Part shown: piece after piece, positions 19,816 through 30,494 of the stretch | Position numbering within the stretch: position 1 is the first letter of the stretch | Layout of the letters: each line of letters opens with the position of its first letter | NCBI GenBank assembly: GCA_030407315.1 | Contig: JALQPE010000320.1 | Span: forward strand, 203,683 to 267,682 | DNA length: 64,000 nucleotides | Direction: 5' to 3' | DNA from: Asparagopsis taxiformis | Taxonomy: Eukaryota > Rhodophyta > Florideophyceae > Bonnemaisoniales > Bonnemaisoniaceae | Notes under the pieces: model-generated | Database searches by the model: none | What the model was told of the DNA's origin: nothing | What the model saw: only the letters and a program-made list of their open reading frames with translations | Position numbers and translations under genes: made by a program

Positions 19816-20189
19816 TTTATGGGTAGACGAAGAAGATGTGAACTGTTCGTATGAAATGTAAATGTGTCGTTGCGACGTATCCCTTTCCGTACCACACGAG
19901 TTTGTGCAAGTTGAAGTCAGAAAGTGTGGACGAAGGAGCACACAAATCTCGAGAGGACGTGTATGCACCGTGGCCCAATAGGAAGTTTTGAAAAAGCAAT
20001 ATTTGTAACGGATCGGAGTGCTGAAACGTTGATGACTGCACCATCGCTGAGCTCAACTGCGGCAGTTGAACTGCGCACGATCGCGTCTCATGATTATCAC
20101 GCGAGACGAGAATCGACGCTCCACACGTGTATGACTGCAGCCAGTACGGAGATCACCCTGCCCAACAGGTTTGTGTTCCTTCTCAAGCC
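19816..20189. other. spacer between two plus-strand genes
   Basis: Holds the 3' end of the GT8 gene and the promoter of the next gene. Nothing else is recognised. Confidence 0.4.
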
Positions 20190-21086
20190 ATGTCGGTCAC
20201 ATTCATTGCCCCACTTACCTTCAAGTCGGTGCCACAAGCCACAAACAATCATCGCGTACGGTTAAAACAATCTGCTAAATACAACCGGCGACGGAATCAA
20301 TCGTGTATTCACAACATATGCATGCAAACTGTTGACAACAGCGATGATGAAACCTTCAAACAACTAACGCAAGATATTCGAATATACTTGGAATCAGCGG
20401 AAAATCAGAATGATAACCCGCTTGCGTACGATAACCTTCGTAAAGCAGGTCGCATTGACTTGATATCTCGAATCATGGATGCAGGCGGTTACATTGAAGT
20501 ATCCGAACGACTTTCGATTCCCGTTGACGAAAGTAGATTTACATCTCCCCCGCCCAAGGAGAATAAGCAACTGTTCACCCAACCTGACAGCTCTGCGTCC
20601 TTGGCTGTTGGCACCAACCTGCAGAGGCGACTTGACGAAATTAGCAACGTATCCGCATTAGGAGATGAAGACGACCAGTTGTCCGAAACGAAGTCCAAGT
20701 ATTCAGATTCAGTGCCTTCAGCAGAGCAATTACGTCGTGAGAGTGAAAATATGGCGGCCCCCGTAGTGGATGAACCCGTTCCGGAAGGAGAGCTATTTGT
20801 CCTGACGGCTAGTATGCGTGTCGGGATGTTACTACCGGTGAGCTTGGCTACAATCGGGTTCGGACGGACCAGTGTTGGATTAGTAGATCCGGATGTGATG
20901 CACATCTGCCAGGGGCTGGTATTTGGACTTGTGTTTGCGCATGTGATTATTGCTATTTATGCGGGCGCAATTCAGGCACCCAAGCTTAATCGCAATGGGG
21001 CTCTTTGGTCTTTAAAGGTTTTATTGTCTGGTCCAATAGGTCTGACAACTCTTCGCGCACTACCTGCGCTGGATAATTCACGCTAG
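20190..21086 (+). CDS. predicted organelle-targeted protein with two membrane segments, unknown function
   Basis: The frame opens upstream without an ATG; the first ATG at 20190 gives 298 residues. Residues 1-45 are basic, Ser/Thr/Asn/Gln-rich and free of acids (MSVTFIAPLTFKSVPQ), like a plastid transit peptide. Residues 50-105 contain LRKAGRIDLISRIMDAGGYIEVSERL, a pattern I associate with small domains of plant and algal plastid proteins. A disordered acidic linker follows, then two hydrophobic segments near the C-terminus (MLLPVSLATIGFGRTSVGLV and the stretch from ICQGLVFGLVFAHVIIA) and a conserved-looking tail, SGPIGLTTLRALPAL. I cannot name the family. Its stop codon overlaps that of the convergent GNAT gene. 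Confidence 0.7.
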   Translation: MSVTFIAPLTFKSVPQATNNHRVRLKQSAKYNRRRNQSCIHNICMQTVDNSDDETFKQLTQDIRIYLESAENQNDNPLAYDNLRKAGRIDLISRIMDAGGYIEVSERLSIPVDESRFTSPPPKENKQLFTQPDSSASLAVGTNLQRRLDEISNVSALGDEDDQLSETKSKYSDSVPSAEQLRRESENMAAPVVDEPVPEGELFVLTASMRVGMLLPVSLATIGFGRTSVGLVDPDVMHICQGLVFGLVFAHVIIAIYAGAIQAPKLNRNGALWSLKVLLSGPIGLTTLRALPALDNSR

Positions 21087-22090
21087 CCAACTACTTTTTT
21101 TTCTGTTTCGTAGATCATGTATCGTTCGCACTTGATTTTGGAGAGTAGTTTAGATCGTTTCAGCATATCGATAGATATTGCTGCATCAAATATAGCTATG
21201 AAACGATGAAAACCGAGTCGCAAAGCACCGAACGCCACACAGCATTCTGCGCCTTCCACATCGACTGCACAAGTGCTCATGGTGCATACGGGTGCAACAC
21301 GCAAACGGTCTACTATGCGTTCTCTGATGGCAACCATTACAGGAGGTTTATTTGGTCGTTGCAACAGCCATATTGAACGCTGCTCAGGTTCCGCGTGGTG
21401 TGCATCGAGGAACCGAGATGCTCCAATTGCTGTATCAGATGCGTAATACCCAGGTAAGAGATATGAGCCACCTGCTTCACGTATTTGTTGCATTACGTCG
21501 ATGATTTGTGATGGGTTTGATATCTGCACCCATTGTGACATAGACGCCAATGTATTCTCTCCCACGAAATTTTTGACACCGAGCGCCTGTAGCAATGGTA
21601 CGTCCTGCAATGAAACGTCATTTTTCAGAGCGGACATTGCCGCTTTCGACGGCCACATATTGACATGACCACGACATGCCCAGTTGCTATTGTTAAAAAT
21701 ATGGCACATAGTGATGTTTGCCGGGATTGTTGATGAGAGAAATCGAATAGATTCTGCTGACTGGTTTCGTTTTTGCAACGTTTGAAGAAGTTGTTCAAGC
21801 ATATATGTCCCGATGCCACGTCCACGCATGATGTCGGCTACACGAAGCGCTTCAATATGATACACTGGACGGTTGACGTCATCTGGTTGGATGATTATCG
21901 CATTGATGAAAGCGATTACTTGACCTTCAATGGATACGACGTGAGGTAAGCTGAACGCGGATCGAGAATAAATGTGAAGACATGATGGGACACGGTCTGT
22001 GCCATTGTAAACGTTCTTACAAACTTCAGATACTTGCTCATAGTCCGTTGAGTGATTGTACTCGCGAAGCACTGCATTCGGCACCATCAT
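21083..22090 (-). CDS. GNAT N-acetyltransferase, NAT16 / histidine acetyltransferase-like
   Basis: A 335-residue protein. The N-terminal half is a GNAT fold: CKNVYNGTDRVPSCLHIYS matches the start of NAT16-type enzymes, HIEALRVADI leads into the acetyl-CoA loop RGRGIG at 89-94, then TYMLEQLLQTLQ. The C-terminal half (about 150-330) is the extra domain typical of this subfamily rather than of single-domain GNATs. Animal NAT16 relatives include a histidine N-acetyltransferase; the substrate here is unknown. Two consecutive ATG codons start the frame. It shares a CTAG with the convergent gene, so the two stop codons overlap. No targeting signal is seen. Confidence 0.8.
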   Translation of the reverse strand: MMVPNAVLREYNHSTDYEQVSEVCKNVYNGTDRVPSCLHIYSRSAFSLPHVVSIEGQVIAFINAIIIQPDDVNRPVYHIEALRVADIMRGRGIGTYMLEQLLQTLQKRNQSAESIRFLSSTIPANITMCHIFNNSNWACRGHVNMWPSKAAMSALKNDVSLQDVPLLQALGVKNFVGENTLASMSQWVQISNPSQIIDVMQQIREAGGSYLLPGYYASDTAIGASRFLDAHHAEPEQRSIWLLQRPNKPPVMVAIRERIVDRLRVAPVCTMSTCAVDVEGAECCVAFGALRLGFHRFIAIFDAAISIDMLKRSKLLSKIKCERYMIYETEKKVVG

Positions 22091-22420
22091 GGACTGAATT
22101 TCGACTTTGTGTCGGTTGATGACATCGAGCGATGACGTGCATCATTGGAGGTTTGTGAAGTGTCTTGAAGAGATGACAAGTAATTTGTGGCTACATCTCA
22201 AATCTTGAGTTAGTTTCAGGACTGAGACGTGTCGATGGAATTCTAAAATTTTAAGTTTCACAGAAGAATAAGCAGCATAAACCGTGCCAGAGATCTATAT
22301 GATGTCTCATCTGCTTGATCCATCTTTCTTCTCTGCGCGGACGTTACAATCTTCCCCAATTAACCAGATCACAAACAGCAAGACCAACCCACGTAGTTTG
22401 TAGTGCACCCACTGAAATCC
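22091..22420. other. divergent promoter region
   Basis: Spacer between the GNAT gene and ORC2, transcribed away from each other. No further feature is seen. Confidence 0.45.
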
Positions 22421-23848
22421 ATGCCTCCCCGTCAACCAAAAAGCGATGCGGATGGCGCTGTCACTCCACGAAAAACCCCTGTGCGTCGAAAACGGGCCAC
22501 ACAACCTCCGCCATCTGTTGTAACACCAGGGATTGCTTCTATCTGTGCACCACATAAGCAGACTCAGGCAAAAAAAGCAGCAACAACCACCAGAAAACGA
22601 AAGCCTTCTACTAAACTGCGCGAAAGCTCTACCAGTTCACCGAACAACTCGCCTGTTCACAAGCGCCCTCGTGCGCAGAAAAAGGTGCAAGAGAAATCTA
22701 TAGCAGATATAGAGAATAACCCGGCTCTGGATATATCCAGCATTACGATTGAGGATAATGAACAGAGTACGGAGGAGAACGGCGCAACAGGTGATGTGGA
22801 TCAAGGAGATCAAATTGGAGCTGGGCGATCATATTTTGAGGCGCACAAAGGTGCATTGCGAACGTCCAACTTAACATTAGCAGATGTGAATATTATGCCT
22901 CCAGCCGCTCTTCAAAAAGCTTTGGAGAATATCCAAGATGCTCTGCATCAGGAGCGGGACAATCTATTGAAAGAACAACATCGGCGATTTTCAGAGTACG
23001 CCTTTATGCTGGCTGCTGGTCATGCTCTATTGTTCTACGGTTATGGATCCAAGAAATCTCTCTTGGATGAGCTGGCACGTTCACAGAATTCACAATACGA
23101 CATTATTGGATTGAATGGCTACCATCCATCACTCAGTCTGCGCACTGTTCTAACCCAGATATCAAACGACATTCTCCAGCTTCCCGCACATCCCAAACGC
23201 AGCGTGCTTGACTATGTGGACGCCATCAATAACGGAATCGGGAAAAGGAAGGTACTGCTCGTCGTCCATAACATTGATGGGTTGCCTTTACGGTCACAAG
23301 AGTCGCAGCACGCATTAGCCAAACTAAGCACGATTGAAAATATATCGATCATCGCAAGCATCGACCACGTCAATGCGCCTCTACTATGGGATGGCATATC
23401 CTACTCTAGCTTCCGCTGGCTATGGGTAAAAGCTGACACATTCGTCTCTTATGAGACAGAAACTGTGTTCAGTTCGAAGCCGATGCTTCGGGGCGGAGGC
23501 GAAAGAAGAGTAGAGGGAGCCATTGCACTGCTAAAATCACTTTCGACAAAGGCGCGTGGTGTGTTCCGAGCACTGGCAGAAGCTCAGACAGGTGTAGAGA
23601 ACACGAGGGAGGATGCGAGTTCGAAGGGAAAGTCGCGAGTGTCGCGTTTAACGTTCAATCAGCTGTTTGAGATTACGAAGGAAAGATTTCTGGCAAGCGA
23701 CTTTGCTACTCTCCGGACCACTTTGACAGAGTTGCAGACACATGACTTACTCGAGAGTCGCCGAGGAGCAGATATGGAAGAACAAATTTGGGTGCCATTG
23801 GATGCATCTCAATTGAAAGTTGTTTTGAAAGAGATCGCTGGACCTTGA
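22421..23848 (+). CDS. ORC2: origin recognition complex subunit 2
   Basis: A 475-residue protein; the frame is open a few codons upstream but 22421 is the first ATG. Residues 1-130 are basic and disordered with CDK-type sites (TPRKTP) and nuclear signals. The ORC2 core then begins at RSYFEAHKG (136-144). The degenerate P-loop LLFYGYGSKKSLLDEL is at about 203-218, followed by GLNGYHPSLSLRTVL, VLLVVHNIDGLPLRS and IASIDHVNAPLLWD (about 311-324), a signature block of the family. FRWLWVKADTFVSYETE and the C-terminal winged-helix region (LFEITKERFLAS through WVPLD) complete it. ORC2 binds replication origins as part of ORC1-6. Length is slightly short of animal ORC2, mostly in the N-terminal tail. 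Confidence 0.93.
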   Translation: MPPRQPKSDADGAVTPRKTPVRRKRATQPPPSVVTPGIASICAPHKQTQAKKAATTTRKRKPSTKLRESSTSSPNNSPVHKRPRAQKKVQEKSIADIENNPALDISSITIEDNEQSTEENGATGDVDQGDQIGAGRSYFEAHKGALRTSNLTLADVNIMPPAALQKALENIQDALHQERDNLLKEQHRRFSEYAFMLAAGHALLFYGYGSKKSLLDELARSQNSQYDIIGLNGYHPSLSLRTVLTQISNDILQLPAHPKRSVLDYVDAINNGIGKRKVLLVVHNIDGLPLRSQESQHALAKLSTIENISIIASIDHVNAPLLWDGISYSSFRWLWVKADTFVSYETETVFSSKPMLRGGGERRVEGAIALLKSLSTKARGVFRALAEAQTGVENTREDASSKGKSRVSRLTFNQLFEITKERFLASDFATLRTTLTELQTHDLLESRRGADMEEQIWVPLDASQLKVVLKEIAGP

Positions 23849-24122
23849 ATGCTTCGCTTCGAGACTAATATCAGTAACATAAGTGTCACAACTACTGATT
23901 CGCGAGATTAGAAGTCCATCATTCCATGCTTCGTTTTGTTCCAGTCTATAAGCTCATGGGGAACAAAACTTGCCATCTCCGTCTTTCTAGCTCTGCTGAG
24001 AGAAGAACCGGAGTAGCGCAGCAGTTGAATTGTCTTGTTGTGGTAGACTTGTTAAATTCGTTGCAACCTTTTGAAATTTGAACGTTGACGATACAATTTT
24101 CCACTTCCCTGGCGGGCAAATT

Positions 24123-25531
24123 ATGTTGAATTCGCTTTGCTTGCTGCCCTCCACATCCGCACCACCCTTCTATAGTTGGCCAGAAACATTGCCCAGGTCT
24201 AGTTGCAACGATCCGATGGAGATCCCGCCTGGTTCTCATCAATCAAACCCTTGCAGTACACAGTCATCTTCTCCACACTGGCAAACCAAGCGATTTGAGC
24301 GTATCCTAAGTACGTTTTGAGTGTAATATACCAACCCTAACAAGACCCCTATTCCCCGATGATCGCCTATATCTGACCGTGGTTGTGACAGACATGATCT
24401 TCATCTTGTTTAGCTGTACCACATCCATTGCAGGACCATTTGCTCCGATGGACTGGTGAATTCGACGCCTGCGATCGAGCTGCTAATCTTGGAAATGCAC
24501 TTGATACTGTCACTGCTTTCTATCAACAACTAATCGTGCAGTTTACAAGAACTGCAGATGTGCGAGTTCGATGTATTGAAGCCCCAACACCATTTATGGT
24601 TGTTCCAATGTATTACTGCGACAAAGGTTTGGATGCCATACTTCATGCCATTGCGACAATTCGCAGGCAAATCAATAGATTGTATTCGGAACTGCGCGTG
24701 GTGAAGGATCTGTGTCAGTCCAGACATGCCGTGGCTCAGACACTATATAAAGAGCTTGAGGGTTCAAAAGATGGTGAACGGGGACCTGGGATGATGTCAA
24801 TGATTAGTTCATCAAAGGCAAGGTATGCAACGTAACTTTGCTTCATTGTACCAACTTGTAAGACTTTGCTCGATGACTCTGACGACCTTGTTCTAATCTG
24901 GAATATTGAAAATTTGTTTGCCGCGGACGTTACATCGAACAGGGCCGCGATTTTTGAAGCTCTCGCGGAGAGAATTGAAAGCATCCTACGCGGGGGAAAC
25001 TCGATGTTCTTGTATTTGAACAAGTCGTGGTGCCATGATAACCCTGCCCTCAAATCGTTCTCTGCATTTGATGCAACACAGGGTTCAAACCACACTGGAA
25101 ACGGCCACAGTGAACTTCTCGCAACGCCAGATGAAGAAGGAAACGTTTTGGACTTACGAAATGCTGCAGGCCCGTCTCGCCATGACGCTGTCGAGAAGAC
25201 TCCAGAAATGAAACGCTGCTTGGAAAATGAAATTCCTGTCACCCAGGCTTCCTCTCCTCGACGAAAAAGAGCTAATGTTGTAAGTGCAGGACTTGAGCTC
25301 TCCCAAGGGTCTAGAGGAGTGCCTATCAATGAGAGAAGAATGGAACCAGAGGCAGAGTCGAGGCGAGCAGTTCTTACACAGAAATCAGTAGAAAGTATTG
25401 ACACATGTGGTAAGGATCAGGATGGAGAGGATGAACTTGTCCGAAAGGAGTTGGTCAGAGAATTTGAAGGGAAACAATTGGCTTTCGTGGCAGCTATGAA
25501 AAGGAGTAAGATTGTAGAAGATGATCATTGA
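24123..25531 (+). CDS. unknown three-exon gene (exon limits partly uncertain)
   Basis: Best model: exon 1 24123-24309, intron with donor GTACGT to acceptor TTTAG, exon 2 24414-24822, donor GTATGC, exon 3 24943-25531, giving 394 residues in one frame. An acceptor at 24862 would include more good-looking sequence (LLDDSDDLVLIWNIENLF) but puts exon 3 out of frame, so the last junction is unsure. A shorter start at 24216 (MEIPPGSH) is possible. Exon 2 is helical and looks folded (LGNALDTVTAFYQQLI, AILHAIATIRRQINRLYSELRVV); exon 3 has a helical start and a charged, disordered tail rich in Glu, Arg and Ser. The coiled-coil character would suit a structural or chromosomal protein, but I recognise no family. 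Confidence 0.6.
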
Positions 25532-25759
25532 TGATTCTCCGTAAACCATATGCGATATGGAACATGCAGAGATTTACAGCTTTACTATCGAGAAATCTGA
25601 AGTGTGCTATTCCATGCCTGAGATAAGTCGAGAAGACCTAGACCGTATTTCCCAACGATCGGTAATCCTTTGTAGCTGATCTCATGGTAGGAAACCCTTC
25701 TAGCTAGCTATCTACAATTTAGCTCTTCAGCTGTGACTTGTTCCAATAGACACCCCTTT

Positions 25760-26929
25760 CTAAGCTGTAAGGGGATCTGAAAGCCCTAAGGTGAAATTTT
25801 CGTGGTACTCGCTGCCGGAACGATGCAGAGAGACCACAGCTAAGTCAATGATGTTCTTGCTTTGTCTGAATACCTATGAGATCTACATGTTAGAAATATA
25901 TTTGAAACGGCGTCATACCTTATCGGGTCCGCACCAAAAGCAGAACCATATTGCTCCAAACACCCCCAAAGGTACGAAGATGCCCAGAAAAGAGATGAAG
26001 AAACATCTGAGTCTCACCCAGGCAGATGCTTCCTTTCTGAGTGAGCAAAATGACGATGCCGGCAATCGGCATATATCGTTATATGCATAATTGGCAACAC
26101 ATCGGGCTGCATCGCAGTTAAGTCGATTTCCAGAGCAGATTCCATATCTTTCCAGACTTCGCTGTCCCATGCAGTCGGTGCGATCAAAGCAAGAAGCGCA
26201 TTCCTCGGGACATTGACCTTCGTTGCGTGAAACACCGCACGTTTCTTTCGCCTCACCATCCAAACAGATACCTTGTTCAACGCAATGAACAGTTCCGTTT
26301 TGGCATAAATTCAATTCTTCCATGACACTGTTGCATTCATACTGTTGGATACATGAACCACAGCTTTCATCGCACGTCGCTATGCTGGGTATACTTGAGG
26401 CATAACATAGAGCTGACTTTACTTCGACATCGAGGCATGAATCCGCGCAGTTAACGTGTTCTTCGATACAGCCAGGTCTTTGATCCCATTGACAAAGTTC
26501 TCTTCCACCACATTTCTCGCACGAGTTGTTACATTGGCCGGTGTTCTTCACTTTGGAACACTGCCTTTTGGCATCACCTCCTAAGCAGGTCTTGAAATCG
26601 TCGCACTTTATGACACCGCCGTCGCATAATCCGATTTGTTCCATTTCTCCGTTGCATTGGTACTGGTTGATGCAATGATCGCACGTCATATCGCAGTTGG
26701 TGCCATTCGAAATACTTGATGCGTAGCATATGGTATTTCTGACATCGATGTTGAGGCAATGGCTAGAGCAGTTGAGAGGGTGGTTGTTACAATCGCTAGC
26801 ATCAGAGACTTGACAGAAGTTTGTGCCGGAACAATCTGTACAGTTTTGTGAGCATTTCTTGTTGGCATGGGCTGAGGAAACTATTATAGAGTGTACAAGG
26901 GCCAAGCCTAGTAGGAAGCACCTCGACAT
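25760..26929 (-). CDS. Cys-rich repeat, single-pass type I membrane protein (two exons)
   Basis: Exon 1 (25919-26929) encodes a signal peptide (1-23), an extracellular region packed with cysteines and one membrane helix at about 309-333. Two modules of about 107 residues repeat in tandem; CYASSI lies at 69-74 and 175-180, each followed by C-x3-C-x2-CI-x-QY-x-CN and later CL-x-G-x-AK-x2-C. A partial third module follows. Exon 1 could end at its own stop right after the membrane helix, but GTATGA there, a TTCTAAC branch-like site and acceptor CATAG define a 45-nt intron (25874-25918) joining in frame to exon 2 (25760-25873), which adds a 37-residue cytoplasmic tail. Several NxS/T sites suit glycosylation. 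The spacing is not EGF-like, and I know no matching family. Confidence 0.72.
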
Positions 26930-28106
26930 CAATAGAGGGGTCGCGCGGTCAACTGGGCGTTACAGAAGTAGGATGGGTTGGAGAGTTAGAATGATGCGCT
27001 CGGGGATGGGTGGGATGGCATAGCACGGCGATATTGACGGAACGGTGATGAGGTGAAGGGCTACAGCAGCGATAATACGGTGTTGATGGAGTGAAGGAGG
27101 AATAAAGATACAGGGGGCTAACATGTATACAAGTATTTGATGTGCGGTCTAGGCTAACGGGCAAGGGCATGAGTGGTGTGAATCGAATTGAATAATGTCA
27201 GGATGATGGAAAGTTTGTGGGACTGTGTGAGCAGCAAGGCTGTTGTTACCTCGATTGGGTTCGGTTCGGGTGGCTTGTTGTATAAATGTCGTTGAAGAGC
27301 TAGGTGTCCATCGCCGCGCGACGGGTCCATGCTGCGTGCTCGTTGGGCAGTGAATGCGGGAAATAGGGGTGCAGCCAGGCGGATTGAGCGATCAAGAAAG
27401 TGGAACGGGCAACTATTTATAGGGCAAGACACGTGGAACGCAGTTTCCGCCTCGAGTCGTGAGTCATTCGGACGATATATGCGCAGGTGAATAAGAAACT
27501 TGTCGTGACAGATGCGCTATAATACGGACCATTTCTCGACTTGTTGATTACACAAGCTGGCGGCCCGCGATCTGGCGCAAGGTATGGCACTTGTGAATGT
27601 TTGTTCAACGCTTGTCGCCAACAAATTCAAACAGTTAGTTTCTATGGTGGCAGAGTAGAAATGCGAGTTGTACCTTCGCTCGATGCGCTGCGCGGCGTGA
27701 ATAGCGATATAAAATCACAGCTACATCGTTTTGACGTATTCGTTCGGCGACGGAGCGCGTGCCAACAGTGTGTCGCTTGGAGCTTGAACGAACGCAGCTC
27801 GCTGCCATAACTTTTAGGTGCTGCCTCGTAGTGGTCGCGGTGGAACGGCGTGCTCTAGAGTGCTATCACGAGTCGCGATCGGAAATCCACGCCCGACGTC
27901 TATTGTTACGGCACAAATTACTAGAGTATAACGATAACAACGCATATGCAGAGAATTGTAGCTACTCAACTTGAGCAACGTGTCAATCCCTTAATAGCGG
28001 ATAACGGTAGACATCCGTCTCATTACAACCCTAATAACAGATAACACAACTGCAACCTTGATTGCACAATTCAGCTTAGCATTTCTTCTACAGTACACTA
28101 TCTCAT
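26930..28106. other. intergenic, no gene seen
   Basis: About 1.2 kb upstream of the Cys-rich gene and downstream of UvrC. Short open frames on both strands lack motifs. It contains one TACAGTAC at 28089-28096. Confidence 0.5.
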
Positions 28107-30218
28107 TCATTCATGGAAATGGTCAAAGATCTTCTCCGCCAGAGCCGGACCAATCCCTGTCGCCTTTTCCAGCTCTGACTTGCTGGCTTTGGCGACACCC
28201 TCCGAGCTCCCATTGAAGTATTCCAGCAAAGCTGCTCGCTTCATTTTCCCCAATCCACTGATACCGTCGAGCCCGGACCGCAGTTCCTGTCTCCCTCTCC
28301 GTCTGCGATGCGCTGACACCGCACACCGATGTGCTTCATCTCTTACTCGGCAAACAAGCCGAATACCGTCGTTCATAAAGTACCCGCCCTTCCCCTCATC
28401 AAAATTGATAGCATTGTTTTCCTTCTCGACAAATATCGCTTCATCCTGTTTCGCTATGCCGATCATAGGCACTTGAACATCCATTTCTTGTAATGCTTCG
28501 GAGGCAGCACTTAGTTGCCCTTTGCCTCCATCAATGATCAGTAGATCTGGCATGGACGCTGTATACGCAGATGTAGACTTGAATCTCATCCGTAACGTCT
28601 CCCTGATCGATTCATAATCATCAGGCTGACCTCGACGCGATGAGTCTTCCGAAATATTATATCTTCTATACTCGGCAGGTACTGACACCCCATTGAGAAA
28701 TACAACTTGTGCGCCAATAGCATTCGATCCACTAGTATGTGAAATATCATAGCCTTCTATTCGACGTAGCACACTCGACTTGTCCATATGCACCGTAAAG
28801 TCATTGAAATATGGACTTACCAGCTCAAAAAGTGAAGAAACACTTTGGATGGAATCAGACGTACGTTGCTCCTCTAGGTCAACCTCAACTTGAGCATTGT
28901 GTTCAACCATTGCAACAATCGCGCGTGTGCTGGGTCCCGCTAGTCGAATTGTTACCGACTTGCCCCTCTTGTCAGATAAAGCCGCTTTCAGAACTGCAGA
29001 ATCTGATATAGATGTACTGACAACTACTTGCTCCGGAATTTCCATGGGATGGCGGGTGGCAGCATAATGTGAAGACAAAACTGCACTTAAAACGTCACCT
29101 GTTGAAGATTCATCTGTACAAGCTTCCACGGTAAAAATCAATCGAGCGATAACCTTGCCGCCACGAACCTGGAAAAGAACAACCTTGCCTATACTTTCCG
29201 ACTGCGCAATTCCAAACACGTCTCTGGACACAAATGGGTCAAGCGTGACTATACTTGCGGCAGCGTTTGCGTCAAGTGTGAAACTATTTTGTAGGTTGTG
29301 AGAAGGTTGATGTTCGGAAAATGCGCCATCGAAGAAAACGTTTTCAATCGCAGCTATTTTGTCTCGCCACACAGCAGCGATTTCATATTGCATCGCATCA
29401 GAGTAGGTTTGCATCTCCGTTCGCATTTGGTCAAGAACCTCCACAACTCGACCTTTCAATAACTTATCTACTTTAGATATTGTTTTCGCGTAATCATCTG
29501 TCGACACCAGTTTCTGACACGGAGCCGGGCAGCGTCCAAGATCATAATTTATACACGGTCTGTCCGAGAACAATCTCCGTGGTCGTTGTCGGAGCGGAAA
29601 TACAGCATGAATACAATCCAAAATCTGTCGCAGCCTCGCCTCATCTACAAACGGTCCGTATAAACGATCTGCGGGATTCTTACGGTTACGGGATCTCGTG
29701 ACGAATATTCGAGGATAATCGTCAGAAAATGTAATGATTGCATATGGATGTCGTCGATCATCCTTCAGAAGCACGTTGTATTTGGGTTTAAGTTCACTGA
29801 CCATGGAGGCTTCCAATGCCAATGCAGCTGACTCGCTCTGTGTGACGATGAAATCCACGCTGGACGCTTCGCTGAGCATTGTTGCAATACGGCGTGCAAC
29901 ATTGGAGGAAGGGCGCACGCCGGACACAGTGGTGTTGTCACGAGCGACATACTGACGGAGTCGCGTAGATATTGTACGCGCCTTTCCAATGTACAGAACC
30001 TCTCCATTGGCAGCCAAGAAACGATAGACACCGGGCTCACAAGGGGCCGATTTTACAACCTGCCATATGGACTGGTGGCTTGGTGCGGACAAAGTGATAG
30101 GTCGGGGACGAGAGGGAGGATGCACACATTTGGGCACGATTGCAGCAGGACGATAGGAAAGTCGGAGGTTGTTTGTCCTGAGAAGTTTAGAGGAAGCTGG
30201 GAGTAGGAAGGCTAACAT
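28107..30218 (-). CDS. UVRC: excinuclease ABC subunit C, cyanobacterial type, probably plastid-targeted
   Basis: A complete 703-residue UvrC, the dual-incision nuclease of bacterial nucleotide excision repair. Residues 1-45 are a basic Ser/Pro/Leu-rich extension like a transit peptide. The GIY-YIG nuclease starts at PGVYRF (62-67) with YIGKA at 76-80, the catalytic Glu in ALEASM (E136) and PKYN with N148. C222, C230 and C234 form the Cys cluster; the first cluster cysteine known from E. coli is an Arg here (R212), a variant I recall from cyanobacteria. The UVR (UvrB-binding) segment is about 254-292. The RNase H-like nuclease has D491 (YDISHTSGS), D563 (LLIIDGGKGQL) and H630 (RDEAHR), and two helix-hairpin-helix motifs end the protein. 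All key residues are intact. Confidence 0.93.
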   Translation of the reverse strand: MLAFLLPASSKLLRTNNLRLSYRPAAIVPKCVHPPSRPRPITLSAPSHQSIWQVVKSAPCEPGVYRFLAANGEVLYIGKARTISTRLRQYVARDNTTVSGVRPSSNVARRIATMLSEASSVDFIVTQSESAALALEASMVSELKPKYNVLLKDDRRHPYAIITFSDDYPRIFVTRSRNRKNPADRLYGPFVDEARLRQILDCIHAVFPLRQRPRRLFSDRPCINYDLGRCPAPCQKLVSTDDYAKTISKVDKLLKGRVVEVLDQMRTEMQTYSDAMQYEIAAVWRDKIAAIENVFFDGAFSEHQPSHNLQNSFTLDANAAASIVTLDPFVSRDVFGIAQSESIGKVVLFQVRGGKVIARLIFTVEACTDESSTGDVLSAVLSSHYAATRHPMEIPEQVVVSTSISDSAVLKAALSDKRGKSVTIRLAGPSTRAIVAMVEHNAQVEVDLEEQRTSDSIQSVSSLFELVSPYFNDFTVHMDKSSVLRRIEGYDISHTSGSNAIGAQVVFLNGVSVPAEYRRYNISEDSSRRGQPDDYESIRETLRMRFKSTSAYTASMPDLLIIDGGKGQLSAASEALQEMDVQVPMIGIAKQDEAIFVEKENNAINFDEGKGGYFMNDGIRLVCRVRDEAHRCAVSAHRRRRGRQELRSGLDGISGLGKMKRAALLEYFNGSSEGVAKASKSELEKATGIGPALAEKIFDHFHE

Positions 30219-30494
30219 GGGAGGCGACCAGTGTCTTCGGCGGGGCGATTAGCATGTGTGATACACGCAATGTTATTAAAGGGGCAAACTGCAACTGGCG
30301 TCATCTCGTCTCGAGGTTTAATTAAGAAAAAATAAATATTGCGCCTGTGTGATCCCTGGTCCGCACTCAGTTGGGCTACCAAAGTTGGACAATGATCAGT
30401 CGCAAGTGGTCGGTACGTTGTGGATACCCTCGGTACACTTTTTACAGAAGATGCTGTGCAATTCAATTAACAATGTGATCGCTAGAAACACTGG

